Below, piece after piece: positions 52,385 through 62,149 of a DNA stretch of 64,000 bases (its first letter is position 1; every line of letters begins with the position of its first letter). This stretch comes from UBA2589 sp038120095 (GTDB lineage: Bacteria > Gemmatimonadota > Gemmatimonadetes > Longimicrobiales > Gaopeijiaceae), in assembly GCA_038120095.1 (NCBI GenBank), contig JAYOKZ010000012.1, positions 1 to 64,000 of the forward strand, read 5' to 3'. The notes under the pieces are model-generated. The model saw nothing but the letters and a program-made list of their open reading frames with translations, searched no databases and was not told the origin of the DNA. Both the position numbers and the translations under genes were made by a program.

Positions 52385-54973
52385 ATGTCTCCTGTCCCTG
52401 CGCACACCGCCCTGATCTCCCGGATCAACCTTCGGGCCTCCACCCTGCTCGGCGCCTGTCTGATCCTCCTCGGCAGCCCCGGGGCCGCGGTAGCTCAGTC
52501 GCAGATGGAGCGCGCTCCTGCGATCGCGAACTTCGACCTGGCCGCGCGATGGGCCCCGTACAAGGTGCGGGACATGATTCACAGCACGACGGTCGCCCCG
52601 CGCTGGATCGAGGGCAGCGAAAAATTCTGGTACGAGTGGGAAAACGCCGACGGCACGTTCTACTACATCGTCGATCCGGAGAGGGGTTCGCGGAATCAGC
52701 TCTTCGACAACGACGTCATGGCAGCCGAGCTCACGCGGATCACCCGTGATCCGTGGGACGGGCAGCACCTCCCGATTACCAACATCCGCTTCCTCGATGA
52801 CGATACGTTCCAGTTCGATGTCGAGTCATCCCAGGATGAGGAGGTCGAGGACGAGACGGACGGAGAGCAGCAGGAAGAGAGTGAGCGAGAGCGGTCGCGT
52901 ACTCGCAAACGCGTCCACCACTTCGAATTCTCCATCTCGTCACAGGTACTTCGCGAGCTTCAGGATTACGAGGAGCCCGACGACCACCCCGCGTGGGCCA
53001 GTGTGTCCCCGGATGGGCAGACGGTGGTCTTCGCGAGGAACTACAACCTCTGGATGATGTCGGGTTCGGACTATGCCCGAATCCTCGACGCACGTCGCGG
53101 GAAGGACGGTGACGAGGCCGAGGAGGCCGAGGACGAGGTGGAGATCGAGGAAGTCCAGCTTACATCGGACGGTGAGGAGTACTACAGCTACGAGGCAAAC
53201 GGTACCGGACGGGGTGAGACCAACGTCTCACGCGAGGAAAACATGGACGACCGCAAGCGAGCGAACCTGACATGGTCTCAGGACTCGCGTCGGTTTGCCC
53301 TCGTCCGCACGGACTACCGGGAGGTGGGAAAGCTCTGGGTTGTGCACACGACCGGAAACGACCGCCCGGAACTCGAGACGTACGCCTACGAGATGCCCGG
53401 GGAAGAGCACGTCGATCAGCATGAGATCGTGGTCTATGACCTGCAGAACCGGTCTCAGGTCACGGTTGCGGACGAGACCGAGGCAGACCCGGATCTGAGT
53501 ATCGTCAACGCCGACCAGTTCTTCTTCCAGGACTCCGACGCCCCTCGGACGCAGCAGTGGGTTTCCGAGAATCCCGACGAGCTGTACTACCTGCGGATCT
53601 CCCGAGACCGGCATCGGGCGTCGCTGAGCGTCGCCAACACGTCGACCGGTGAATTCCGGGACATTTTCGTCGATAGCCTGAACACCTACATGGAGACCCG
53701 GCAGCCGCGCCGCCTGGACGATGGCAGCTGGCTCTGGTGGTCGGAGCAGGACGGCTGGGCACACATCTATCGCTACGCGGCAGACGGTAGCCTTCGGAAT
53801 CGACTGACCTCGGGGCCCTGGCACGTCGACGGCATCGTGGGGGTGGACGAGCAGCGGGGTTACGCGTTCCTGACCGGTCAGGGACGAGAGTCGGGGGAGG
53901 ACCCGTACTACCAGCATCTGTACCGAGTGAACCTCGACGGCTCCGGACTCACCCTGCTGAACCCCGGGGACTACGACCACCGGTTCGCCATGGGAGCCTC
54001 ACGCCGCTTTTTCGTTGACAGCTACGCACGCGTGAACACGACGCCGTCATCAGCCCTGTTCAACGCGCAGGGCACGAAAATTCTCGACCTCGAGGTCGCG
54101 GATTTTTCCGCTCTGGAGGACGCGGGGTACGCATTCCCGGAACCGTTCGTCGCCGAGGCTGCCGACGGCGTTACCGACATCTACGGGGTCATGTACAAGC
54201 CCTATGATTTCGATCCGGAGAAGAGTTACCCGATCGTGGCCTACGTCTACCCCGGACCTCAGACCGAGTCCGTCTCGAAATTCTGGTCGGCGAACCCCTA
54301 CGAGCAGGGCCTCGCCCAGTTCGGTGTCATTGTCGTGACGCTCGGCAACCGAGGAGGCAATCCCGCTCGTTCCAAGTGGTACCACAATTACGGCTATGGT
54401 GACCTGCGTGACTACGGCCTCGCCGACAAGAAGGCGGTCATCGAGCAGCTGGGGGATCGGCACGACTTCATCGATCTCGACCGAGTCGGCATTTACGGGC
54501 ATTCGGGTGGAGGGTTCATGTCCACCGCCGCCATGCTCGTGTACCCCGATTTCTTCAAGGTCGCGGTGTCGTCATCCGGGAATCACAACAACGACGTCTA
54601 CAATCGCTGGTGGTCGGAGACGCACCACGGAGTCAAAGAGGTGGTCGACTCGGACGGGAATGTCTCGTTCGAGTATGACATCGAGAAGAACTCCGACCTC
54701 GCTGCGAACCTCAAGGGCCACCTGCTCCTCACGACCGGCAACATCGACAACAACGTCCACCATGCGGGTACGCACAGGATGGCCGAGGCGCTGATCCGGG
54801 CGAACAAGCGCTTCGACTACTTCGTGTTTCCGGGCCAGCGTCACGGATACGGGAACATGGGTGACTACTGGTTCTGGCTACGGGCGGAGTACTTCGTGGA
54901 GCATCTGCTCGGAGCCACCGCGGACATGGCCGACATCATTCCGCTGCAGGTGGAACGACCCCGGACGAGGTAG
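52385..54973 (+). CDS. Secreted S9-family (DPP-IV-like) peptidase
   Basis: The 862-aa protein has a signal peptide ending at AVAQS, an N-terminal beta-propeller region, and an alpha/beta hydrolase domain with the nucleophile motif GHSGGG near residue 706. The acid TTGNIDNNVH and the catalytic His in QRHGYG follow. It removes dipeptides or longer pieces from peptides in the periplasm. Unusual features are two highly charged insertions in the propeller, the first with DEEVEDETDGEQQEE and a run of Arg, the second with DEAEEAEDEVEIEE. I start at the ATG at 52385; the frame extends upstream over the HD-GYP gene without supporting features. Confidence 0.93.
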   Translation: MSPVPAHTALISRINLRASTLLGACLILLGSPGAAVAQSQMERAPAIANFDLAARWAPYKVRDMIHSTTVAPRWIEGSEKFWYEWENADGTFYYIVDPERGSRNQLFDNDVMAAELTRITRDPWDGQHLPITNIRFLDDDTFQFDVESSQDEEVEDETDGEQQEESERERSRTRKRVHHFEFSISSQVLRELQDYEEPDDHPAWASVSPDGQTVVFARNYNLWMMSGSDYARILDARRGKDGDEAEEAEDEVEIEEVQLTSDGEEYYSYEANGTGRGETNVSREENMDDRKRANLTWSQDSRRFALVRTDYREVGKLWVVHTTGNDRPELETYAYEMPGEEHVDQHEIVVYDLQNRSQVTVADETEADPDLSIVNADQFFFQDSDAPRTQQWVSENPDELYYLRISRDRHRASLSVANTSTGEFRDIFVDSLNTYMETRQPRRLDDGSWLWWSEQDGWAHIYRYAADGSLRNRLTSGPWHVDGIVGVDEQRGYAFLTGQGRESGEDPYYQHLYRVNLDGSGLTLLNPGDYDHRFAMGASRRFFVDSYARVNTTPSSALFNAQGTKILDLEVADFSALEDAGYAFPEPFVAEAADGVTDIYGVMYKPYDFDPEKSYPIVAYVYPGPQTESVSKFWSANPYEQGLAQFGVIVVTLGNRGGNPARSKWYHNYGYGDLRDYGLADKKAVIEQLGDRHDFIDLDRVGIYGHSGGGFMSTAAMLVYPDFFKVAVSSSGNHNNDVYNRWWSETHHGVKEVVDSDGNVSFEYDIEKNSDLAANLKGHLLLTTGNIDNNVHHAGTHRMAEALIRANKRFDYFVFPGQRHGYGNMGDYWFWLRAEYFVEHLLGATADMADIIPLQVERPRTR

Positions 54974-55025
54974 GTTCGGGGGGGTCGGGGGTCGAGCCGG
55001 GGGCGGCAACCAGCGGGTCGAGTTG

Positions 55026-55232
55026 CTAGGCCCCCGGCGGTTCTCGCCCGATCGCTCCGCGCAGGAGTGCGTCGCGACTCTCCCGGAACCGCGCCCGGAT
55101 CCGTGTCGAGAGCACGATCCCGGAGACCACGACGTAGGCGGAGCCCATCCCCAGCACGAGTGCGACGAGCAATCCACCGAGCCACAGGGTCAGGCCGACG
55201 GCGAGGACGAATCGAGGCCTAGGAGCGGCCAC
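55026..55232 (-). CDS. Small two-helix membrane protein
   Basis: The 68-aa product has two hydrophobic segments (LAVGLTLWLGGLLVALVLGMG and AYVVVSGIVL) and a basic C-terminal tail. I recognise no family. The GTG at 55232 overlaps the response regulator by 14 bases; an ATG at 55250 would give 6 more residues and a larger overlap. Neither has a clear ribosome site, and translational coupling to the regulator gene is likely. Confidence 0.45.
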   Translation of the reverse strand: MAAPRPRFVLAVGLTLWLGGLLVALVLGMGSAYVVVSGIVLSTRIRARFRESRDALLRGAIGREPPGA

Positions 55233-55632
55233 GTTTTGATGCCATGGCATTGTTGAGCGTCTCAACCAGCTGGTCACCTGTAAACGGTTTGCGGAGAACC
55301 GCATCGCTGCCGGTCAACCCCCCCGACTCGATGGGATCGATCTCCACCATCCCCGTCGTGTACACGATGGCAAGATCCGTTCGCATGGCCAGTAGACGCT
55401 GAGCGACCCGTCCTCCCCAGCCATCCGGGAGCGCGATATCCATCAGCACGACGTCGATGTCACCCTCATAGCGGTCGAGTACCTCAGCGGCTTCCTCGGC
55501 GGACGATGCGCCGATCATGTCGAAGCCGCGGGCACGAAGCAGACGGCGTACCACGAGGCGGATGCCGTCTTCGTCATCCACGAAAAAAACGACGGGTTTG
55601 TGTTTCAGTTCTTCGGCCTGCTCGTTTGACAC
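55219..55632 (-). CDS. Stand-alone receiver-domain response regulator
   Basis: The 137-aa protein is a single receiver domain: VVFFVDDEDGIRLVVRRLL, the phospho-acceptor Asp in VVLMDIALPDGWGG, and the Lys in AVLRKPF. It has no output domain, so it works through a partner or as a phosphate sink, like CheY-type regulators. The start is a GTG at 55632 and no kinase gene adjoins it. It is divergent from the Lnb-domain gene, with a 129-base gap between. Confidence 0.87.
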   Translation of the reverse strand: MSNEQAEELKHKPVVFFVDDEDGIRLVVRRLLRARGFDMIGASSAEEAAEVLDRYEGDIDVVLMDIALPDGWGGRVAQRLLAMRTDLAIVYTTGMVEIDPIESGGLTGSDAVLRKPFTGDQLVETLNNAMASKRGRS

Positions 55633-55761
55633 GTGGTTTCAACGGGGCGCAGGAAATGGCTCACGGAGATCACTCCAGGCGCAGAAGTTATCCTCCCGGG
55701 CCCGCCCCTTCAAAGAGCCACGCCGTGTTGGCGAGTCGCTGGCGCCGCATGAGATTGTGAC

Positions 55762-57030
55762 ATGGTGACCTCAACGCTTCGAAAGCGGGCGCTCTTGGCG
55801 CTCGTGATTCTGTTGATTACGCCTGCGTACGGATCCGGGCAGGCCGTTGAACCGGGAAGCGAGCTCCGCGTGTGGCTCGTGACGGCGGGACCGGGTGACG
55901 CCGTCTGGGAACGATACGGCCACAATGCGCTGCGGGTCCTCGACACCCGAACCGGCTACGACGTCACCTTCAACTGGGGAATTTTCAGTTTTGGTCAGCC
56001 CGTTCAGTTCATCATCCGGTTCCTGCAGGGCCGCATGGTCTACACGATGGCACCCTTCGACACCGGGGCCATGCTGTCGGCGTACGCGCGCGACGGGCGG
56101 GCGGTGGTGCAACAGGAACTCGACCTCACACCGTCCGAGAAGCTCGAACTCCTGATGCTCGCGGAGACCAACGCGCGGCCCGAAAACCGCGACTACGTCT
56201 ACCAGTATTTTCTCGACAACTGCTCCACCCGCATAAGGGACCTTCTCGATCGGATCGTCGGCGGCCAACTGACCGAAGCCTTCGGATCGGTGGAGACGGA
56301 AACGAGCTATCGATGGCACACCCAGCGATTGACCCAGGTCGATCCCTTCATCTACGCCGGGATGGATGCTCTCCTCGGGGGTCCGACGGATCAGGAGCTG
56401 ACCGTCTGGGAGGAAATGTTTCTCCCACTGACCCTCAGGGATCGGGTTCGCGACGTCACGGTCCGGCGTCCGGACGGATCGCAACGCGCACTCGTGCTCA
56501 ACGAGGAGTCCACGGATTCGGGCACCGGGCCCTCGGAGGAAGCCGCGCCGCCCGCATGGCTCATCAGCTTCCTGGCCCTCGGCCTGCTGTCCGGTGCGAC
56601 CTTTTCGTCACTGTCGCTGACCCGGGTCCGGGACTCGCGCCTCTGGCGACGGGTGGTCCTCGGGATGGCGTGCGCATGGTCGGGTCTCTTCGGTCTGCTG
56701 GGCATGATTCTGGTGGCACTTCTCTTCACCGACCACCTCTTCGCATGGCGGAATGAAAACCTCTTTCTGGCCAATCCCCTGCTCCTGGCGTCGGCTCTTG
56801 CCCTCCCGCTCTCCTACGCCGACCCGTCCTGGCAGGCCCGCGCTCGATGGATCTCAACGACGTGTGCAGGAGTCGCCCTGCTTGGGCTGATGTGGCACGT
56901 CACGCCATGGTCCGTTCACCAGAACGGGTCCTTCATTGCCCTTCTACTCCCGGCGCATCTCGGACTGGCATGGGGGCTCAGGGCTACGCCCCAGTCGGTC
57001 CCGTCCGATCCCGCGGCCTTACGAGATTGA
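55762..57030 (+). CDS. DUF4105 (Lnb N-terminal domain) membrane protein, possible lipoprotein N-acyltransferase
   Basis: The 422-aa protein has a signal-like N-terminus, then a periplasmic domain with the family blocks WERYGHNALRV, NWGIFSFGQPVQF, YVYQYFLDNCSTRIRD and IYAGMDALLGG, and a C-terminal part with five or so membrane helices. DUF4105 corresponds to the periplasmic domain of Lnb, which in Bacteroidota and Bdellovibrio acylates the N-terminus of lipoproteins; the His and Cys in the visible blocks are the family's candidate catalytic residues. The enzymatic role here is inferred. The window holds several lipoproteins that would be possible substrates. Confidence 0.72.
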   Translation: MVTSTLRKRALLALVILLITPAYGSGQAVEPGSELRVWLVTAGPGDAVWERYGHNALRVLDTRTGYDVTFNWGIFSFGQPVQFIIRFLQGRMVYTMAPFDTGAMLSAYARDGRAVVQQELDLTPSEKLELLMLAETNARPENRDYVYQYFLDNCSTRIRDLLDRIVGGQLTEAFGSVETETSYRWHTQRLTQVDPFIYAGMDALLGGPTDQELTVWEEMFLPLTLRDRVRDVTVRRPDGSQRALVLNEESTDSGTGPSEEAAPPAWLISFLALGLLSGATFSSLSLTRVRDSRLWRRVVLGMACAWSGLFGLLGMILVALLFTDHLFAWRNENLFLANPLLLASALALPLSYADPSWQARARWISTTCAGVALLGLMWHVTPWSVHQNGSFIALLLPAHLGLAWGLRATPQSVPSDPAALRD

Positions 57031-57148
57031 CGACCAGACCGGTTGCCCCGCCAAGACGTGTATTATCCTTGGCAACGTAGCTGTTGTGTCGGGACGCCCC
57101 GATTGCAATTCTGCGGAGGGGTTTCTTCGATGCTCACAAAGGAAAGGC

Positions 57149-58813
57149 ATGTCGCCGAGTAACTCTGAACTGATCGCCCGGGCGAAGACGGAGGAGGCGC
57201 CTCTTCTCCCGCTTCTGCACCGGTTCCACGAGCGGGATGGCTATCTCAGTGACGATGCGCTGCGGGCGGTGTCGAAGGGCTTGAGAATTCCCATCGCGGA
57301 TCTCTTCGGCACCATCACCTTCTACCACCACTTCGCCCGAGAGGCGGGGGGATTCGAGGCACCCCGGGTCTGCACCGGCCCGGTGTGTGCGCTGAGAGGG
57401 GCCCACGAGCTGGTCGCCGGGCTCGAGGGAGCCACCGGCATGCCTTGCAGTGGGCGCTGCGACGAGCCAATCCCGGTACTGCGCGGAAGTCAGACGTTGG
57501 TTGGCACGTCCGCCGACGCGCTAGAAATGAAGGAAACCCCGGTTCCTCCCGAGGCATCCAGATCTCACGAGGAGTGCGTCTTCACCCACATCCGGAATCC
57601 CCACCGCAAGACGCTCGCCGGCTACCGGGCAACCGGTGGATATGCCGCACTCGAACAGGCCGTGACGTCGATGACTCCTGACGAGCTCGTATCGGTCATC
57701 GACGCGAGTCGACTCGCGGGTCGGGGCGGCGCTGGCTTTCCGACTGGCCGAAAATGGCGAGCGGTCGCGGACGCAGAGGGCGGGCCGAAGACGGTCGTAT
57801 GCAATGCCGATGAGGGTGAACCAGGCTGCTTCAAGGACCGCGCTCTGATGGATCACGACCCTCACGCGGTGCTCGAGGGCATGGCCCTTGCCTGCTTCGC
57901 GACCGGGTCGCCCCGGGCATTCCTGTACCTCCGTTACGAATACCCCGAGACCGAGCATCTCCTTGCCGGCGCCATTGCCGACGCCGAGGCGGCTGGAATC
58001 CTGGGTGACGACGTCTTCGGGTCCGGACAGGAAATCCGCATCTATCTTCGTCGCGGTGCCGGCGCCTACATCTGCGGCGAGGAGACATCGCTCATCAACT
58101 CGCTCGAGGGCGGCCATCCCTTCCCGAGAAACCGTCCTCCCTACCCCGTGACCCACGGCTACGAAGGGACACCGACCGCGGTAAACAATGTCGAGACCCT
58201 TGCATCCGTGCCTCCGATTGTCGTTCACGGTGCCGAATGGTATCGGGCACTCGGACTCGGGGAGCATTCCGGAACCAAGGTGATCTCGCTGTCGGGGGAT
58301 ATCGAACGGCCCGGAAACTACGAGGTGCCGATCGGCCTGCCGCTCTCGGAATTGATCCATGAATGGGCAGGAGGGATTCCCAACGGTCGGGCTTTGCAGG
58401 CCGTGACGATGGCTGGCCTGTCAGGGGGGTTTCTCGCAGGCGATGACCTCGACGTCACGCTGGATGAACCGTCCATTCGGGCTCGAGGCTCCTTCCTCGG
58501 TGCGGGCGGCATCATGGTCTTCGACGACTCGCGAGACATGGTCGAGATCTCGCATATGGCGATGGAATTCTTTGCCCACGAGTCCTGCGGCAAATGCTTC
58601 CCGTGCCGGATTGGAACGCAGCGGCTCACGGAACGGCTTGCGGGGAACACGGGGCCCGATGACCTCACCGACTGGCTCGATGAGGTGCACGATCTGAACA
58701 AGACAATGAAAGAGACGTCCGCCTGCGGGCTGGGCCAGGCCGCCCCGCTCATCACGGAGAGCCTCCTTCGATACTTCCCTGACGCCGTGCAGTCGCACGT
58801 CGCCGGGGATTGA
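57149..58813 (+). CDS. NAD-linked formate dehydrogenase electron-transfer subunit, fused NuoE-NuoF
   Basis: The 554-aa protein joins two respiratory modules. Residues 1 to about 115 are NuoE-like, with 2Fe-2S ligands C75, C80, C100 and C104. Residues from about 140 to the end are NuoF-like, with the FMN/NADH motifs GRGGAGFPTGRKW, NADEGEPG and ICGEETSL and a C-terminal 4Fe-4S motif SCGKCFPCR. Such a fusion is known as the beta subunit of NAD-dependent formate dehydrogenase. It accepts electrons from the catalytic subunit 21 bases downstream and reduces NAD+. The ATG at 57149 has a ribosome site AAAGGA 5 bases away; a longer frame upstream is rejected. Confidence 0.92.
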   Translation: MSPSNSELIARAKTEEAPLLPLLHRFHERDGYLSDDALRAVSKGLRIPIADLFGTITFYHHFAREAGGFEAPRVCTGPVCALRGAHELVAGLEGATGMPCSGRCDEPIPVLRGSQTLVGTSADALEMKETPVPPEASRSHEECVFTHIRNPHRKTLAGYRATGGYAALEQAVTSMTPDELVSVIDASRLAGRGGAGFPTGRKWRAVADAEGGPKTVVCNADEGEPGCFKDRALMDHDPHAVLEGMALACFATGSPRAFLYLRYEYPETEHLLAGAIADAEAAGILGDDVFGSGQEIRIYLRRGAGAYICGEETSLINSLEGGHPFPRNRPPYPVTHGYEGTPTAVNNVETLASVPPIVVHGAEWYRALGLGEHSGTKVISLSGDIERPGNYEVPIGLPLSELIHEWAGGIPNGRALQAVTMAGLSGGFLAGDDLDVTLDEPSIRARGSFLGAGGIMVFDDSRDMVEISHMAMEFFAHESCGKCFPCRIGTQRLTERLAGNTGPDDLTDWLDEVHDLNKTMKETSACGLGQAAPLITESLLRYFPDAVQSHVAGD

Positions 58814-58834
58814 ACCAGACAACGGAACGACACG

Positions 58835-61567
58835 ATGAGTGACATGACCGCATCCACGATCATCCTCGACGGAGAGGAAGTCCCGTTCGCGAAGGGTGAG
58901 ACGATCTTCGAGGTCGCCGAGCGGAACCGGAAAGAGATCCCGACCCTTTGCTACGACGACCGACTCGAAGCCTTCGGCGCCTGTCGGCTGTGCGTGGTCG
59001 AAGTGGAGGGATCCCGAAATCCCGTTGCATCGTGCACGACGAAAGCGGAGCCGGGCATGCGGGTCACGACGAAGAGCGGCTCGCTCGAGATGCATCGCCG
59101 TGTCCTGCTCGAGATGGTCGTCTCCGAGAACCGGACGGTGGACGTCGATGAGCTTTCCGGTTTCGCGTCCCAGGAGATGAAGACCCTGGTCGACCGTTAT
59201 GAAGCCCGCACCGGTCGATTCGCGGGCCGCACGTCCGGCACATCACGCCCGGACGATCCCAACCCGTTCATCCTTCGTGATTACGAGAACTGCATCTCGT
59301 GTTACCGCTGTGTCCGGGTCTGCGCCGAACAGGAGGGTGATTACGCGATCTCGGTCATGAACCGCGGGTTCGATACCCAGATCACGACGGAGTTCGGCGG
59401 ATTGCTGAAGGACTCGTCCTGCACATTCTGCGGACAATGCGTCCAGACGTGCCCGACCGGCGCCCTGGGTGACCTCAAGGCTTTGCGGTTCGCCGAGGTT
59501 GACGAGCCGGTGGAGAAGACACGATCCGTATGCCCGTACTGTGGCGTCGGGTGTGCCGTCGACATCATGACGAAAGGTGATCAGGTGGTTGGCATTCAGC
59601 CGGCCATGGATGGGCCGGCGAACGAGGGCGCACTCTGCGTGAAGGGGCAGTTCGCCTTCGACTTCGTTCACCACCCGGATCGACTGAAGACACCCTTCGT
59701 ACGTGACGACCATGGGCAACTCGTTCCCGCGACGTGGGATGAGGCGCTGGACAGGGCGGCGGCGGGCCTGCTCGAGGCCGTGAACGAACATGGCCGCCAC
59801 AGCCTGTACGCAGTCGCGTCCGGTCGCGCGCCAAACGAGGCCGGCTACGTCTTGCAGAAGCTGGTCAGGGCCGGACTGGGAACGAGTTATATCGACAACT
59901 GCAGCCGTGCCTGACACGCTCCCACAGTCGCCGGTCTGGCGGCAACGATCGGGCGGGGCGCGATGTCGAACCCGCTGCGTGACATGGAAAAGCCCGATGT
60001 GATCTTCTGCATCGGGACCAACATGACGGAATGCCACCCCGTCGCAGCCACACGACTGAAGAAGGCCATCGCGAACGGTGCGAAGATGATCGTGGCCGAC
60101 CCTCGGCACATCGGACTGGTGGACTACGCCGACATGCACCTGCCCCTGCGTGTCGGCTCCGACGCGGCACTCCTGCTCGGGATGGCGCACGTGATCGCCC
60201 GGGAGGGGCTGGTCGACGAGGGCTTCATCGAAGAGCGTACGACCGAGGCCGAGGCGTTCCTCGATCACGTGCGCGAGTTCACCCCCGAGTGGGCCTCCAC
60301 GATCTGCGGGGTCGCGCCGGATTTGATCGAGGAAGCGGCCCTGCTCTACGCCCGGGCCGAACGGGGTGCGATCTACTACACGCTCGGGATCACGGAGCAC
60401 ATCTGCGGCGTGGACAATGTGCAGAGTCTGTGCAACCTCGCTCTGATGACCGGAAACCTCGGCCGCGAAGGCACGGGGATTAACCCGATGCGTGGACAGA
60501 ACAACATTCAGGGCGCGGGAGATGTCGGCGCGATTCCGAATAATTACCCCGGTTTCCAGCCGGTCACGGACCCGGCGAACCAGGCCAAGTTCCAGCACGC
60601 ATGGGGTCGGAAGGTCGATCTGGAGAAGGGAATTACAAAGGTCCGCGCGCTCGAACTCGCGGGTGATCAGATCAGGGCGATGATCATCGATGGCGAGAAC
60701 ACCGTCGTGACTGATCCAGACCGGGACCACTGTGAGCATGCCTTGAAGTCGCTGGATTTTCTCGTGGTCTGCGACCTGTTCATGACGGAGACCGCCGAAT
60801 TCGCCGACGTCGTATTCCCAGCCACGGGTTTCGCAGAAACCGATGGGACGCAGACAAACACGGAGCGGCGCGTGCAGCGCCTCCGCCGCGCGGTCCCGGC
60901 GCCCGGTGATGCAAAACCCGACTGGTGGATCCTCTCCCAGCTCGCAAAACGCATGGGCTTCCAGGGCTTCGACTACGGGGAAGCAAAGGACGTCTTCAAC
61001 GAACTCTGCTCATTGTCCACCACGTATGCGGGGCTCGACTGGGACCGCATCGAGTACGGCGAGTACCAGTGGCCAGTGCCCGAAGAAGGGCACCCGGGGA
61101 CGCCACGACTTCACGAAGACGGCTTCGTGAACGGGCGTGGCATCTTCAAGCTGATCCGTTATCGCGATCCGGCGGAGACGATCGACGAAGATTACCCGGT
61201 CTGGCTGACGACGGGGCGTCGGCTCGAGTCGTATCACTCACGCACCCAGACCGGACGGTCATCGGGGATCGACTACCTCCTCTCCGAGGAAGTCCTGGAA
61301 GCCCACCCGGACGATGTGGCTTCGTGGGGAGTCCATGATGGCGGTTTCGTCGAAATGGCGAGTCGCCGTGGTTCGGTAAGAATCAAGGTCCGGGCAACGG
61401 AACGCTCCCCTCGGGGAACGGTGTTCAGTTCCTTCTCGTTCAACGATGTCCCGGTCAACGTTCTTACCGGTGCCGGTTACGATCCGGTCACGGACACGGC
61501 GGAGTTGAAGGTCTGCCCGGTCCGAATTCGGCCGTCACCATCGAGGGGGAGCGAGGCGGCGGACTGA
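58835..61567 (+). CDS. fdhA: Formate dehydrogenase catalytic subunit, probable selenoprotein (Sec at codon 360)
   Basis: This 911-codon reading frame is interrupted once by TGA at 59912-59914, codon 360. The context CSRA-TGA-HAPTVAGLAATIG matches the active-site Cys/Sec-His of formate dehydrogenases (CSRVCH or ARVUH), so the codon most likely inserts selenocysteine. The N-terminus carries a 2Fe-2S site (C39, C50, C53, C67), two ferredoxin 4Fe-4S clusters (C153/156/159/163, C196/199/202/206), and the MGD-domain cluster (C233-x2-C236-x3-C240). The MGD-binding C-terminus follows. The HisCys3 cluster found in some NuoG-like subunits is not seen. With the NuoEF fusion it should oxidise formate to CO2 and reduce NAD+. 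The ORFs on either side of TGA are two halves of one gene, not a pseudogene. Confidence 0.93.
59912..59943 (+). promoter_or_regulatory. SECIS-like hairpin directly after the in-frame TGA of fdhA
   Basis: Twelve bases after the TGA (59912-59914) a 6-bp stem, GTCGCC (59927-59932) with GGCGGC (59938-59943), closes a loop GGTCT. The bacterial SECIS of E. coli fdhF has the same placement and a similar apical loop (AGGTCT). SelB binding to such hairpins redirects UGA to selenocysteine. The stem includes one G-T pair. Confidence 0.85.
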
Positions 61568-61647
61568 TCGGGGGATCGTGCCGTTTCCAGCGCGAATGAG
61601 CTGCGCCGCGGCTTGAGAGCGGCGGGCCTGAGTGGTATTCCTTCGCC

Positions 61648-62148
61648 ATGGCAAGATTGGCCGACGACAACGAGGAAGAGATCTCTCTCTTCCCCATGTT
61701 CAACATCCTCGCCTGCACCCTCGGTGTCATGGTCTTCATCCTCGCTACCGTGGCGACGGTGTCGCTTGGCGCGGACAAGGCCGTCGAGATCGTGGCGAAC
61801 GTCGATCCCGGTGAGGACGACCCCCGAACACCGATCTGGCTGGAGTGGGACGGGCTGAACCTGACCCTCCTTCCTTCCGGGGAGCAGGCCACGTTCTCCC
61901 GGTCCCTCGACGAGATCTCCACGTGGGAGGCAACGTGGGCGTACATCTCCGGGGCCCTGAGTGGTACTCGCCTGGGAGCTCGGATCGCGGAGGTGGGCCT
62001 CGATACCGAGAACCAGTACATCGTTCTCCTGGTCCGTCCCGCAGGATTCGACGAACTCCCGGAGGTGCGCGGATACTTCGAATTTCTCGGTATCGACGTC
62101 GGGTACGAGCCAATCGATCCCACATGGCAGCGGCTGAGCGTGCAGTAG
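61648..62148 (+). CDS. ExbD/TolR-like membrane protein A (Asn at the proton-site position)
   Basis: The 166-aa protein has a short acidic N-terminus, one membrane helix (FPMFNILACTLGVMVFILATVATVS) and a periplasmic domain with no motif I recognise. The helix resembles that of ExbD/TolR/MotB, but the position of the conserved proton-binding Asp is an Asn (PMFNIL). It is the first gene of a trio with the next two genes, 80 bases after the formate dehydrogenase gene. A proton-powered envelope machine is the likely setting. Confidence 0.5.
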   Translation: MARLADDNEEEISLFPMFNILACTLGVMVFILATVATVSLGADKAVEIVANVDPGEDDPRTPIWLEWDGLNLTLLPSGEQATFSRSLDEISTWEATWAYISGALSGTRLGARIAEVGLDTENQYIVLLVRPAGFDELPEVRGYFEFLGIDVGYEPIDPTWQRLSVQ

Positions 62149-62149
62149 G

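Noticed and set aside
57027..57066. TTGACG and TATTAT ahead of the formate dehydrogenase genes as a promoter
   Set aside because: The elements are 28 bases apart, too far for a sigma70 promoter, and no closer -35 match was found.
59243..60739. A 498-codon minus-strand frame
   Set aside because: It is fully antisense to fdhA, shows no family motifs, and crosses the in-frame TGA region; it is a GC-rich shadow frame.
59963..61567. A separate gene for the second half of formate dehydrogenase, or a pseudogene split by a stop
   Set aside because: The frame is unchanged across the TGA, the junction matches the Cys/Sec active site, and a SECIS-like hairpin follows, so the two parts are one selenoprotein gene.
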